9,334 bases of DNA from Alistipes sp. (GCA_029051915.1 JAIDKM010000121.1:1-9334), one strand, 5' to 3'. Positions 1 to 9,334 are shown, counted from the first letter of the stretch. Notes: generated by a model from the sequence alone, not told the origin. Translations and numbers: made by a program.

Positions 1-1890
<1,890 letters not shown>

Positions 1891-1911
1891 ATTCGCAGGA
1901 ATTTGTCGACC

Positions 1912-2517
1912 ATGACTACCGAAAATCCATTCATCGATAAGATCAGCAACGACGAGACCGCCCAGCTGCCGGCCATCGAATTCCGGGGCGAAATCCGCGT
2001 GGTGGAGCGCGAACGCGACATCGCCGAGGCGTGCGAATACCTCTCCCGCGAACCCCTCATAGGCTTCGACACCGAGACGCGCCCCTCGTTCCGCCCGGGC
2101 GTCATGTACCGCGTATCGCTGCTGCAACTCTCCACGCCGGAGCGCTGCTACCTGTTCCGGCTCAACAAGATCCCGCTGGCCAAACCGATCCTGCAACTGC
2201 TGGGCGACGAAAACATCCTCAAGATCGGCGCCGACGTGGCGGGCGACCTGCGGTCGCTGCGCCAGCTGCGCCGCTTCCGCGACGGAGGGTTCGTCGACCT
2301 CCAGACCATCGCCCCGCAATGGGGCATCGGCGAAAAGAGTCTGCGCAAACTGTCGGCCATCGTGCTGGGCCGGCGCGTCTCCAAAGCCCAGCGTCTGAGC
2401 AACTGGGAGGCCACGACGCTCACCGAAAAACAAAAACGCTACGCCGCGACGGACGCGTGGGTCTGCATCCGCATCTACGACCGCCTGCGCCGCACACCCC
2501 GAATCAACGAACACTGA
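1912..2517 (+). CDS. DEDDy-family 3'-5' exonuclease (RNase D / WRN exonuclease-like)
   Basis: This 201-residue protein is essentially one RNase H-fold exonuclease domain that removes nucleotides from 3' ends using two metal ions. The acidic residues are visible: exo I is FDTET (D53, E55), exo II is the D of ADVAGDLRSL (D112), and exo III is YAATD (Y177, D181), the Y-x3-D form that defines DEDDy enzymes. Length and motif context resemble the WRN exonuclease domain and the proteins usually labelled 3'-5' exonuclease domain-containing protein 2. It lacks the HRDC domains of E. coli RNase D. I chose ATG 1912 over an in-frame TTG at 1903: an AGGA at 1897-1900 lies 11 nt before the ATG but only 2 nt before the TTG. 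The gene follows recQ by 21 nt, and its TGA is 2 nt before the methyltransferase ATG. Whether the substrate is DNA (suggested by recQ) or RNA (suggested by the methyltransferase) cannot be read from sequence. Confidence 0.93.
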   Translation: MTTENPFIDKISNDETAQLPAIEFRGEIRVVERERDIAEACEYLSREPLIGFDTETRPSFRPGVMYRVSLLQLSTPERCYLFRLNKIPLAKPILQLLGDENILKIGADVAGDLRSLRQLRRFRDGGFVDLQTIAPQWGIGEKSLRKLSAIVLGRRVSKAQRLSNWEATTLTEKQKRYAATDAWVCIRIYDRLRRTPRINEH

Positions 2518-2519
2518 CC

Positions 2520-3719
2520 ATGATACCTCAAATCCATCTGCGCCGGGGCAAGGAAGAGTCGCTTGCGCGGCGCCACCCCTGGATCTTCTCGGGCGCCATC
2601 GATCACATCCGGGCCGAGGAGGAGTCCGACTTCGCCGAAGGCGCGCTGGTCGAAGTATACACCCATGCGGGCGAATTCATCGCGCAAGGCCACTACCAGA
2701 TCGGCTCGATCGCCGTCCGGGTGCTCTCGTTCGAACGCGAAGAGATCGACCAGGCGTGGTGGAACCGCCGCATCGCCATCGCCCATGACGTGCGCCGCAC
2801 GCTGGGCCTGACGGACGACCCTGCGACGACGTGCTACCGTCTGATCCACGGCGAAGGAGACTCGCTGCCGGGGCTGGTGGTCGACATCTACGGCACGACG
2901 GCCGTCGTCCAATGCCACTCGGTGGGAATGTACCGTGCGCGCCGCGAAATCGCCGAAGCGATCCGCAGCGTCTACGGCGACCGCATTGCGGCGATCTACG
3001 ACAAGTCGTCGCAGACGCTCCCCTACAAAGCCGATCTGGGAGCCGTGGACGGCTACCTGTGGGGCACCTCGGATCATGCCTCGCAAGTGGTGCTCGAACA
3101 CGGCGAGAAGTTTCTGGTCAACTGGGAGAAAGGCCAGAAGACGGGATTCTTCCTGGATCAACGCGAAAACCGGGAGCTGGTGAAACGCTACGCCGAAGGA
3201 CGCACGGTGCTCAACACCTTCTGCTACACGGGCGGATTTTCGGTATACGCCCTCTCGGGCGGAGCCAAGGAAGTCTGCTCGGTGGACTCGTCGGAACGGG
3301 CCGTCGAGCTGGCGAGAGAGAACATGCGCCTGAACTTCGGCGACGGAGCGTCCCACACCGAAGTGGCGGCCGACGCGGTGGAGTATCTTCGCGACATAGG
3401 CGACAAGTACGACCTCATCATTCTGGATCCTCCGGCCTTCGCGAAACACCACAAGGTACTGGGCAACGCGATGCAAGGCTACAAACGTCTGAACGCCAGA
3501 GCCTTGTCGCAAATAAAACCGGGCGGCATCCTTTTCACGTTCTCGTGCTCGCAAGCCGTGTCGAAAGAACTGTTCCGCACGACGGTATTCTCGGCGGCGG
3601 CGATCGCGGGCCGCAAAGTCCGCATCCTGCACCAACTGACCCAGCCCGCCGACCACCCGATCAACATCTACCACCCGGAAGGCGAATACCTCAAAGGGCT
3701 GGTGCTTTATGTGGAGTAG
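2520..3719 (+). CDS. rlmI: Class I SAM-dependent 23S rRNA (cytosine-5) methyltransferase, RlmI-like
   Basis: This protein (399 residues; E. coli RlmI is close to 396) probably uses S-adenosylmethionine to methylate C5 of a cytosine in 23S rRNA; E. coli RlmI modifies C1962. The N-terminus is a PUA-like RNA-binding domain (about 1-75, with RRHPWIFSGAI at 18-28). A linking region follows, with LIHGEGDSLPGLVVD (108-122). The Rossmann methyltransferase domain carries GQKTGFFLDQRENR (205-218), SAM motif I NTFCYTGGFS (232-241), an acidic ribose contact in SVDSSERAVELA (254-265), motif IV LDPPAFAK (302-309), and SCS (342-344), whose Cys343 is the likely catalytic nucleophile. The ATG lies 2 nt after the exonuclease stop, so translation is probably coupled. 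The target base is inferred from the family; RlmI, RlmK-like and other members of this group are hard to separate by motif alone. It is the last gene of the + strand group. Confidence 0.9.
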   Translation: MIPQIHLRRGKEESLARRHPWIFSGAIDHIRAEEESDFAEGALVEVYTHAGEFIAQGHYQIGSIAVRVLSFEREEIDQAWWNRRIAIAHDVRRTLGLTDDPATTCYRLIHGEGDSLPGLVVDIYGTTAVVQCHSVGMYRARREIAEAIRSVYGDRIAAIYDKSSQTLPYKADLGAVDGYLWGTSDHASQVVLEHGEKFLVNWEKGQKTGFFLDQRENRELVKRYAEGRTVLNTFCYTGGFSVYALSGGAKEVCSVDSSERAVELARENMRLNFGDGASHTEVAADAVEYLRDIGDKYDLIILDPPAFAKHHKVLGNAMQGYKRLNARALSQIKPGGILFTFSCSQAVSKELFRTTVFSAAAIAGRKVRILHQLTQPADHPINIYHPEGEYLKGLVLYVE

Positions 3720-3737
3720 CTGCGGCTGCTTACTTTT

Positions 3738-3765
3738 GCCGCTTTTTGTGCCGGCAAAAAGCGGC
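3738..3765. repeat. Perfect 11-bp inverted repeat downstream of the methyltransferase gene
   Basis: The arm GCCGCTTTTTG (3738-3748) is exactly complementary to CAAAAAGCGGC (3755-3765) across a 6-nt TGCCGG loop. It starts 18 nt after the methyltransferase stop. The stem can extend outward by pairing TTTT (3734-3737) with AAAA (3768-3771) across a two-G bulge. A second fold competes with it: TTTTGCC (3734-3740) with GGCAAAA (3753-3759). No T-run follows on either strand, so it is not a standard intrinsic terminator. It may still end or protect the + strand transcript, or be one copy of a dispersed intergenic repeat. Confidence 0.6.
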
Positions 3766-3837
3766 GGAAAAACCTCTCCTTCCGCCTGTCTTCGCCTGCT
3801 GCGGAACGGCTAACGCTGCTTCGGGCGCCTATTCGCG

Positions 3838-3853
3838 GGTTTGTAAACAAACC
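3838..3853. repeat. Short palindrome GGTTTGT-AA-ACAAACC
   Basis: Two 7-bp arms flank a 2-nt centre inside the non-coding gap. The near-continuous dyad looks more like a DNA-binding-type palindrome than an RNA hairpin, because a 2-nt loop is too tight. No gene start lies close enough for it to be an obvious operator, so its role is unknown and it may be chance. Confidence 0.3.
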
Positions 3854-3956
3854 GGCCCCTGCGCTGACGCTTTTAGCCGCTCCTCCGCCACGGCTCCGAC
3901 AACGGTGCGGAATTTACATCAACATAAAAAACATACTGTTTCGGCATGACACAACA

Positions 3957-3991
3957 AACCGGGACATTCAGTGATCCTGAATGCCCCGGTT
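3957..3991 (-). terminator. Probable intrinsic terminator of the DUF349-pyrG-yidC operon
   Basis: On the - strand a 14-bp stem (AACCGGGGCATTCA with TGAATGTCCCGGTT) closes a 7-nt loop, starting 15 nt after the yidC stop. It is followed by a T-rich but interrupted stretch, TGTTGTGT. One pair is G-U in - strand RNA, whereas the same position is an A-C mismatch in + strand RNA. The stem is therefore complete only for the yidC transcript, which sets its orientation. It could still weakly hinder read-through from the convergent side. Confidence 0.75.
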
Positions 3992-4006
3992 CGCATATCT
4001 CGAAAC

Positions 4007-5953
4007 CTACTTTTTTCGTGCGTGCTGCTGGGCCTCCTGCTGGCGGAGAAGCTCCTCGTAACGCTGCTGGAACTTGGACTTCTTGCCGTTGGACTTCCTG
4101 GCGGCGTTGGCGGCCATGATGGCCTGGATCTTCGAATCGTCGACCAAGCGGCGGATGACGAGCGTCTGTCCGATAGTCAACAGGTTGGAGAGCAGATAGT
4201 AATAACACAAGCCGCTGGCGTAGTCGTTGAACCAGAACAGAAGCATCAACGGCATGAGGTAGACCATCATGAACTTCATGCCGGCCATCTGAGGCTGCGA
4301 CGAAGCGGTCTGCTGATAATTATAATACGAATAGACGAACGTCGAGAGACACATCAACAAGGCGAACAACGACACATGATCGCCGTAGAAGGGAATCGAG
4401 AACGGCAGGTCGAGGACGCTGTCGTAAGCCGACAAGTCGTGCGACCACAGGAACGACTGCCCGCGCAGTTCGATCGACGCGGGGAAGAAGCGGAACATGG
4501 CGATCAGAATCGGGAACTGGATCAACATGGGGATGCAGCCGCCCATGGGATTGATGCCGGCCTTCTTGTAGAGCTCCATCGTAGCCTGCTGACGCTTCAT
4601 GGCGTCCTCCTGCTTGGGATACTTCTTGTTGAGCTCGTCGATCTGCGGCTTGACGAGCCGCATCTTGGCCATCGAGACGTAGCTTTTGTAAGTGAGCGGC
4701 GAGATGATGAGCCGGATCAACACGGCGAGGATCAAGATGATGACGCCGAAGCTCCCGATATAATTACGCAGAAAATCGAAGACCGGGATCACGCACCACC
4801 GGTTGATCCACCCGAAGATCCCCCACCCCAGCGGAATGAGCCGCTCGAGCGAGAGACGCTCGCCGTCGACCTCGACCTTGCGCAGAATCGAATACTTGTT
4901 GGGGCCGAAGTAGAACGCGAAGTCGTAACCCTCGGTCTGCGCGTTGTAAGGCACGCCCATCTGTGCGGCGAACTCCTTGACGTAACCGCTGCCGGGCTGC
5001 GCCGTGGCGAAAGCCATGTCGGCGTAGGAGAAGTTCTCGGGCGCGATGAAGACCGACGAGAAGAACTGCTGCTTGAAAGCGACCCAGCCGACCGCCGTGG
5101 AGACGTTCTTGGACTTGCGCTCGTCGCTCATGCCCAGCTCCTCGATCGACGATTCGCCCGGGAAACGGTAGGCGACGGTGGTATACATGTTCTCGTTCTT
5201 GAAACCCCGCTCGTTCTGGTAAGAGAGGTTGCTCCACTCGATGCCGAGGGTCGACTGACCGGCCATCTCGGGAGCCATGTTGACCAATCGCACGTCGAAG
5301 TCGACGAGGTAGTCGCGCTGCGGAGTCTGCGCATTATATATAAGGTACTCGTATTCGAGCCAGGCGCCCTCGCTGACGGGCAGCCGCATGACCACCGACT
5401 GCGTCCCCTCGTCCGAAGTACGGACGGGCGCGGCGGAGAAGGTGTAATCCATGGTATTGACGGGCACGTTGCGGGTACCGATCTTGAGGAAGAAAGTCAA
5501 GGCGAAGCGTGCGCTGGCGGGATCGAACAACTCGACGGGCCGGCCCTGCTCTCCTTTCGGAGCGTAACGGTCGTAGTCCTTGAGCGTAACACCCGTGATC
5601 CGACCGCCCCGCGTGGAGAAGCGCACGGTCATGACGTCGTTCTCGACGGTGAACTCCTCGGCGTCGGCGCGGCCGGCCTGAGCGAGGAGATCGCCGACGA
5701 CGGAAGCCTGCGCGCTCTGCGCAGAAGCGACGGAGCTGTCTACGGAAGAATCGGCGTCCGCGACGTCCGGAACCTCGGGAATGTCGGGAGTCTCAACGGC
5801 CTCGGGCTGCTGAGCGGCGAGGAGGGAATCCTGCCGGGCCTGCCACTCGGCGTGGGCCTTCTCGAATTTTTTCTTCTCGTAACTATTGAACCAGGTGAAG
5901 CCCACGAAGAGCAAGGCGATCACCGCGATACCTGCAATCGATTTTTTATCCAT
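4007..5953 (-). CDS. yidC: Membrane protein insertase YidC
   Basis: YidC/Oxa1-family insertase: it places proteins in the inner membrane, alone or with Sec, and helps them fold. The protein is 648 residues, longer than the 548 of E. coli. It begins MDKKS followed by an uncleaved N-terminal membrane anchor (about 5-23). A low-complexity Ala/Gln/Asp linker (about 35-100) and a large beta-rich periplasmic domain (about 100-375) come next. The conserved C-terminal core holds hydrophobic segments near 398-420, 470-490, 526-545, 558-576 and 578-598. R414 in VLIRLIISPL matches the conserved groove arginine (E. coli R366), and the cytosolic loop SMAKMRLVKPQ follows it. GCIPMLIQFPI (472-482) is another family hallmark. 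The tail (about 615-648) is rich in Lys, Arg and Gln, consistent with ribosome contact. The ATG lies 29 nt after the pyrG stop with no clear Shine-Dalgarno. A terminator hairpin follows the stop. Confidence 0.98.
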   Translation of the reverse strand: MDKKSIAGIAVIALLFVGFTWFNSYEKKKFEKAHAEWQARQDSLLAAQQPEAVETPDIPEVPDVADADSSVDSSVASAQSAQASVVGDLLAQAGRADAEEFTVENDVMTVRFSTRGGRITGVTLKDYDRYAPKGEQGRPVELFDPASARFALTFFLKIGTRNVPVNTMDYTFSAAPVRTSDEGTQSVVMRLPVSEGAWLEYEYLIYNAQTPQRDYLVDFDVRLVNMAPEMAGQSTLGIEWSNLSYQNERGFKNENMYTTVAYRFPGESSIEELGMSDERKSKNVSTAVGWVAFKQQFFSSVFIAPENFSYADMAFATAQPGSGYVKEFAAQMGVPYNAQTEGYDFAFYFGPNKYSILRKVEVDGERLSLERLIPLGWGIFGWINRWCVIPVFDFLRNYIGSFGVIILILAVLIRLIISPLTYKSYVSMAKMRLVKPQIDELNKKYPKQEDAMKRQQATMELYKKAGINPMGGCIPMLIQFPILIAMFRFFPASIELRGQSFLWSHDLSAYDSVLDLPFSIPFYGDHVSLFALLMCLSTFVYSYYNYQQTASSQPQMAGMKFMMVYLMPLMLLFWFNDYASGLCYYYLLSNLLTIGQTLVIRRLVDDSKIQAIMAANAARKSNGKKSKFQQRYEELLRQQEAQQHARKK

Positions 5954-5982
5954 AAAATATTGTTCGACGTATCTTGATTAGA

Positions 5983-7605
5983 CTATTTATTCTGGGCGGC
6001 GAACTTCAAAGCGGCGCCAACGAAAGCGACGAAGAGCGGCGAAGGAGAGTGCACGGTACTCTTGTACTCGGGATGGTACTGCGTACCGACGAACCACGGA
6101 TGATTCTCGATCTCGACGACCTCGACCAAGCCGGTATCGGGATTGACGCCCACGGCCTTCATGCCGGCGGCCTCGAACTGAGCGAGGTAGTCGCTGTTGA
6201 ACTCGTAACGGTGGCGGTGGCGCTCCGAGACGCTGAGCCGACCGTAAGCCGCGGCGACCTTCGAACCCTTCTTCAACTGGCACGGATAAGCCCCCAGGCG
6301 CATCGTACCCCCTTTGGCCGTGATGCCCTTCTGCTCCTCCATCAAATCGATGACGGGATGCGGCGTAGGCTCCATCTCGCTGGAGTTGGCGTCGGCGATG
6401 CCCAAGACGTTGCGGGCGAACTCGATGACGGCGCACTGCATGCCGAGGCAGATGCCCAGGAACGGAATACCGCTCTCGCGGGCAAAGCGCACGGCCTCGA
6501 TCTTGCCCTCGATGCCGCGGTTGCCGAAGCCCGGAGCGACGAGGATGCCGGACATATGCCCGAGCTGTGCCTGGACGCTGGAACGGTCGATCTTCTCGGA
6601 GTTGACGTAGTGCAACTTGACCTTGCAATCGTTCAAAGCCCCGGCGTGGACGAACGACTCGCAGATGGACTTGTAAGCATCGGGCAACTCGGTATACTTG
6701 CCGACCAAGGCGATGTCGACCTGCTGCGACGGATGCTTCACGCGCTCGACGAACTCGCTCCAGGCGGCCATGTCGGGCTCCTGCTCGGAACGCAGATCGA
6801 GCTTGTCGAGGACGACCTCGTCGAGGTGCTGGGCGTGCATGCGCAGAGGAACCTCGTAGATGGTAGGCACGTCGACCGACTCCATGACGGCGTTGGCGTC
6901 GACGTTGCAAAACAAAGCGACCTTGCGCTTGAGCTCGGCGGAAAGCGGATGCTCGGTGCGCAAGACGAGGATGTCGGGCTGCAAACCGTTCTCCAGGAGA
7001 GCCTTGACCGAGTGCTGCGTAGGCTTGGTCTTCAACTCGCCGGAAGCGGCCATGTAAGGAATCAAGGTGAGGTGCACGAGGGCCGTATTCCTATAACCTA
7101 AAGAGTAACGCAACTGACGCACCGACTCGATGAACGGCAACGACTCGATGTCGCCGACCGTACCGCCGATCTCGGTGATGATGACGTCGTACATCTTGGT
7201 CTGCCCGAGGAGCTGGATGCGCCGCTTGATCTCGTCGGTGATATGCGGAATGACCTGCACGGTCTTGCCGAGGTACTCGCCCTTGCGCTCCTTCTCGATG
7301 ACGCTCTTATAGATCTTGCCGGTGGTAACGTTGTTGGCCTTCGAAGTGGGATGGTCGGTGAAGCGCTCGTAGTGCCCCAGGTCGAGGTCGGTCTCGGCGC
7401 CGTCCTCGGTAACGTAGCACTCGCCGTGCTCGTAGGGATTGAGCGTACCGGGGTCGACGTTGATATAAGGATCGAGCTTCTGGATCGTAACGGAATAACC
7501 CCGGGCCTGCAACAAACGGGCGATCGAAGCCGAAATGATCCCCTTGCCGAGCGACGAAGCAACGCCGCCCGTAACGAATATGTACTTGGGTTTAGTGAGT
7601 TTCAT
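5983..7605 (-). CDS. pyrG: CTP synthase (glutamine-hydrolysing)
   Basis: PyrG makes CTP from UTP, ATP and glutamine, the last step of de novo pyrimidine nucleotide synthesis, in the cytosol. The protein is full length at 540 residues (E. coli 545). The N-terminal amidoligase domain (about 1-270) has the P-loop-like [10 protein letters not shown] (13-22), [12 protein letters not shown] (43-54) and [16 protein letters not shown] (67-82). The C-terminal class I glutamine amidotransferase domain (about 295-540) has the nucleophile C386 in GICLGMQ and the His-Glu pair H511/E513 in QYHPEYKS. The oxyanion strand reads VAPGFGNRG where E. coli has [22 protein letters not shown] (432-444) is also conserved. 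The ATG lies 7 nt after the DUF349 stop (TAA-ATTCCAT-ATG) with no Shine-Dalgarno, so translation is probably coupled; yidC follows after 29 nt. A short run of unusual codons sits at residues 168-173. Confidence 0.99.
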   Translation of the reverse strand: MKLTKPKYIFVTGGVASSLGKGIISASIARLLQARGYSVTIQKLDPYINVDPGTLNPYEHGECYVTEDGAETDLDLGHYERFTDHPTSKANNVTTGKIYKSVIEKERKGEYLGKTVQVIPHITDEIKRRIQLLGQTKMYDVIITEIGGTVGDIESLPFIESVRQLRYSLGYRNTALVHLTLIPYMAASGELKTKPTQHSVKALLENGLQPDILVLRTEHPLSAELKRKVALFCNVDANAVMESVDVPTIYEVPLRMHAQHLDEVVLDKLDLRSEQEPDMAAWSEFVERVKHPSQQVDIALVGKYTELPDAYKSICESFVHAGALNDCKVKLHYVNSEKIDRSSVQAQLGHMSGILVAPGFGNRGIEGKIEAVRFARESGIPFLGICLGMQCAVIEFARNVLGIADANSSEMEPTPHPVIDLMEEQKGITAKGGTMRLGAYPCQLKKGSKVAAAYGRLSVSERHRHRYEFNSDYLAQFEAAGMKAVGVNPDTGLVEVVEIENHPWFVGTQYHPEYKSTVHSPSPLFVAFVGAALKFAAQNK

Positions 7606-7612
7606 ATGGAAT

Positions 7613-9334
7613 TTACTGTTCGTTGTTGTTCTGCTCCTCCTGTGCCTGCCGGTCGAGCAGGCGCACCTTGTCCATCGTGGCGGCGATCTCGTCGTGCATG
7701 CGCCGGATCTTGGCCTTGACGTCGGCGATCAACGCCTCGGCCCCTTTCGAACGGGCGAAGAACCCGATGTTGTTCTCCAACTGTGCGGCCTCCTGCTCCA
7801 ACTGCCTAACGCGCCCGAGCAACCGCTCCCGCTCGGACTGCAAACGCCGCCCGCCGGCAGCCTTCAGCGAAGAGACCTTCTCGCGGAAACGATTCAACGA
7901 CCGGTCGCGCTCGGAACCGCGCAAGGCATCGAACAACCGGTCGACGATCTCCTTATACTGTTTCTGGATGGCGTCCTTGTGCCGGATGGGCACGAAGCCG
8001 ATCTCGCCCCACCGCCGCTGGAAGTCGCGGATAATCTCGTAACCGCCCTCCCGGACGTCGGCGGAAGCCATCTCCTCCAGGAGTGCCTGCTTGCGCTGCA
8101 AATTCTCCTCGTACGCGCCGTCGACCGACGCGAAGTGGGCGCTCTTGCGCTCGAAGAAGCGGTCGCAAGCAGCCCGGAACCGCTTCCAGACGGCATCGGA
8201 ATGGCGACGCGAGACGGCGCCGATCTCCTTCCACCGAGCCTGCAAGGCGACGAGCTCGTCGGTAGCCTTCTTCCACTCCTCGCTGTTCATCAACGCCTCG
8301 GCGGCCTCGCACAACTCGCACTTGAGCTGGAAGTTATGATCCATCTCGGACTTGAGCCCGGCGTAGAACCGCCGTTTGGCCTCGAAGAAGCGGTCGCAAG
8401 CGGCGCGGAAGCGCTCGTAGATGCGGCTGTTGTCCTTCTTGGGAGCGAAGCCGATGGATTTCCAAGTTTTCTGGATCTCCAACAACCGCTCGCTGGCCCG
8501 GTTCCACTCCCGGCGTGCGGAAAGCGGCTGGGCCGACAACTCCTCGGCGGCGGCGCACAACTCGCCCTTCAACTCCAGATTCCGGAGCTGCTCGGCCTTG
8601 AGCTTCTCGAAATACTCCTGATGCTGCCGGTTGATGCGCCCCGAAGCCTCGCGGAACCGCTCCCACAAAGTCTCCTTGAACTCGTTGGCGACGGGGCCCG
8701 TTTCGCGCCACTCGTCGTGCAACTTCTGCAACTTGTGGAACGCCTCGACGACCGAAGGCTCCAAAACGAGGGCCTCGGCGGCCTCGCAAAGCGCGATCTT
8801 CGACTCGTAGTTCTTCTTCAGATCGAGGTCGCGCAACTCCTTGTTGATCTTGATGAAGCTATAGAAATTCTCGACGTGGAGGTTATAAGTTTCCCACAGA
8901 TCCTTGACGCGGGCCTGCGGCACGAGACCGGTCTCCTTCCACCGGCTCTGCAACTCGCGGAAGCGAGTGAACGTATGGTTGAGCGTCTCGTCGGAAGAGA
9001 TCAACTCCTTCAACTCCTCGATGATGCCCAGCTTGATCTGCAAATTCTTCTCCTTCTCGGCCTCGAGCGACGAGATGAACTCGTCGCGGCGTGTCCGATA
9101 CTCGCGGAACAACTCCTTGAAACGAGTCTCGGCATCGTCGACGGGAGCGACAAACGCCTCGGCAGCCCCGCCCGACTCGACGAAAGCCCGCCGAGCACAC
9201 TCGACCTCGGCCCGCCGCAACCGGTAGAACGCGATCTTGAAAGCCTCGACCTCCCGCCGGATCGACTGCACGGGCTGCTCGGAGATCAACCGGGCGAAAG
9301 CCGCGAGCACCTCCTCCTTGTCCTTGCCGACGAA
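7613..9334 (-). CDS. DUF349 repeat protein, coiled-coil C-terminus (5' partial)
   Basis: This is a predicted soluble, highly charged helical protein with no signal peptide or membrane segment in the visible 573 residues; its function is unknown. The frame is open to the window edge (FVGKDKEE precedes the first possible start, a GTG at 9310), and those residues continue the family pattern, so the true start lies outside. Counting from that GTG, five DUF349 units follow one another, each marked by a W-[KRG]-x-[TI]-G core at W124, W201, W283, W360 and W434, so the unit length is 74-82 residues. Each core is followed by a helix with aromatic and Arg residues, such as [10 protein letters not shown]. 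Linkers between units carry a recurring [12 protein letters not shown] motif. The C-terminus (about 487-560) is heptad-like coiled coil containing ENNIGFF, which I recall from Bacteroidota members, and ends in an Asn/Gln/Glu-rich tail. It is the first visible gene of the pyrG-yidC operon. Tandem helical repeats suggest protein or nucleic-acid binding, but this is inference. Confidence 0.93.
   Translation of the reverse strand, partial: FVGKDKEEVLAAFARLISEQPVQSIRREVEAFKIAFYRLRRAEVECARRAFVESGGAAEAFVAPVDDAETRFKELFREYRTRRDEFISSLEAEKEKNLQIKLGIIEELKELISSDETLNHTFTRFRELQSRWKETGLVPQARVKDLWETYNLHVENFYSFIKINKELRDLDLKKNYESKIALCEAAEALVLEPSVVEAFHKLQKLHDEWRETGPVANEFKETLWERFREASGRINRQHQEYFEKLKAEQLRNLELKGELCAAAEELSAQPLSARREWNRASERLLEIQKTWKSIGFAPKKDNSRIYERFRAACDRFFEAKRRFYAGLKSEMDHNFQLKCELCEAAEALMNSEEWKKATDELVALQARWKEIGAVSRRHSDAVWKRFRAACDRFFERKSAHFASVDGAYEENLQRKQALLEEMASADVREGGYEIIRDFQRRWGEIGFVPIRHKDAIQKQYKEIVDRLFDALRGSERDRSLNRFREKVSSLKAAGGRRLQSERERLLGRVRQLEQEAAQLENNIGFFARSKGAEALIADVKAKIRRMHDEIAATMDKVRLLDRQAQEEQNNNEQ
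7916..9013 (-). repeat. Tandem array of five DUF349 units within the coding region
   Basis: This span encodes residues of about 100-465 of the DUF349 protein. The five Trp-centred cores are 77, 82, 77 and 74 residues apart. Units three and four are the most alike: both contain [10 protein letters not shown]. They share the 21-nt DNA string CTCGAAGAAGCGGTCGCAAGC (+ strand reading) at 8150-8170 and 8381-8401, exactly 231 nt or 77 codons apart. A 17-nt string GCCTCGGCGGCCTCGCA also occurs at 8295-8311 and 8772-8788, encoding part of the CEAAEA linker motif. Confidence 0.8.

Larger units (their letters stand above)
3720..4006. other. Non-coding gap between convergent operons
   Basis: These 287 nt separate the rlmI-like stop from the yidC stop. 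I see no credible gene: open frames crossing it are read-through tails of shadow frames with no family likeness. The left two-thirds (to about 3910) is GC-rich and dense in short inverted repeats. The right part (about 3911-3957) turns AT-rich just before the yidC-side terminator. The GC-rich part reads like an intergenic repeat unit rather than decayed coding sequence, but that cannot be shown from one copy. Confidence 0.7.

Noticed and set aside
1903..1905. TTG at 1903 as the exonuclease start
   Set aside because: An ATG three codons later is better placed, and the only AGGA is just 2 nt from the TTG. The extra residues match nothing conserved.
2475..3674. Open frame of 399 codons on the - strand opposite the methyltransferase
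   Set aside because: It is antisense to a gene with clear SAM and catalytic motifs. Its Arg/Val/His-rich product matches nothing I know.
2831..3949. A + strand open frame running from inside the methyltransferase into the convergent gap
   Set aside because: Out of register with the real gene and low in coding character. Its tail over 3720-3949 is not evidence for a gene in the gap.
3971..5977. Open frame of 668 codons on the + strand opposite yidC, followed by another overlapping by 4 nt (5974-7101) opposite pyrG
   Set aside because: Both are mirror frames of strongly conserved genes. Their His/Asp/Glu/Arg-rich translations have no fold or family likeness, and the long openness comes from G/C-ending codons on the other strand.
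9308..9310. GTG as the true start of the DUF349 protein
   Set aside because: The frame stays open to the window edge, and the upstream residues FVGKDKEE fit the family, so this is an internal Val codon.

Overview
This window looks like ordinary core chromosome from a GC-rich member of the Bacteroidota. Rikenellaceae such as Alistipes fit best, but this is a judgement from protein style and I could not search. The clues are: a RecQ of the form common in that phylum, with an extra domain before its zinc site; a multi-repeat DUF349 protein; a YidC with a long N-terminal periplasmic domain and Lys-rich tail; pyrG directly upstream of yidC; strongly G/C-ending codons; and hardly any Shine-Dalgarno sequences at gene starts.

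There are two convergent gene groups. On the + strand (1-3719) lie recQ (5' end outside the window), a stand-alone DEDDy 3'-5' exonuclease, and an RlmI-type 23S rRNA cytosine methyltransferase. Gaps are 21 and 2 nt, so the three are probably cotranscribed. On the - strand (9334 down to 4007) lie a DUF349 repeat protein (N-terminus outside the window), pyrG (CTP synthase) and yidC (membrane insertase). Gaps are 7 and 29 nt, again operon-like. The promoters of both groups are outside the window.

The groups meet across 287 nt of non-coding DNA (3720-4006). It holds a perfect 11-bp hairpin with an alternative fold just after the methyltransferase, a short palindrome, and a 14-bp hairpin 15 nt after the yidC stop. 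That last hairpin pairs fully only in RNA from the yidC strand, so it is probably the yidC operon terminator.

Functionally, the + group pairs a RecQ helicase with a WRN-like exonuclease, the two activities that are fused in human WRN, and adds a ribosome-modifying enzyme. The - group joins CTP supply (nucleic acids and phospholipid precursors), membrane-protein insertion and a coiled-coil protein of unknown function. I see no mobile element, CRISPR array, tRNA or rRNA gene, toxin-antitoxin or defence system, and no evidence of an undescribed system. The points worth a second look are the helicase-exonuclease pairing, the RecQ domain order, the DUF349 repeat structure and the inverted repeats in the convergent gap.
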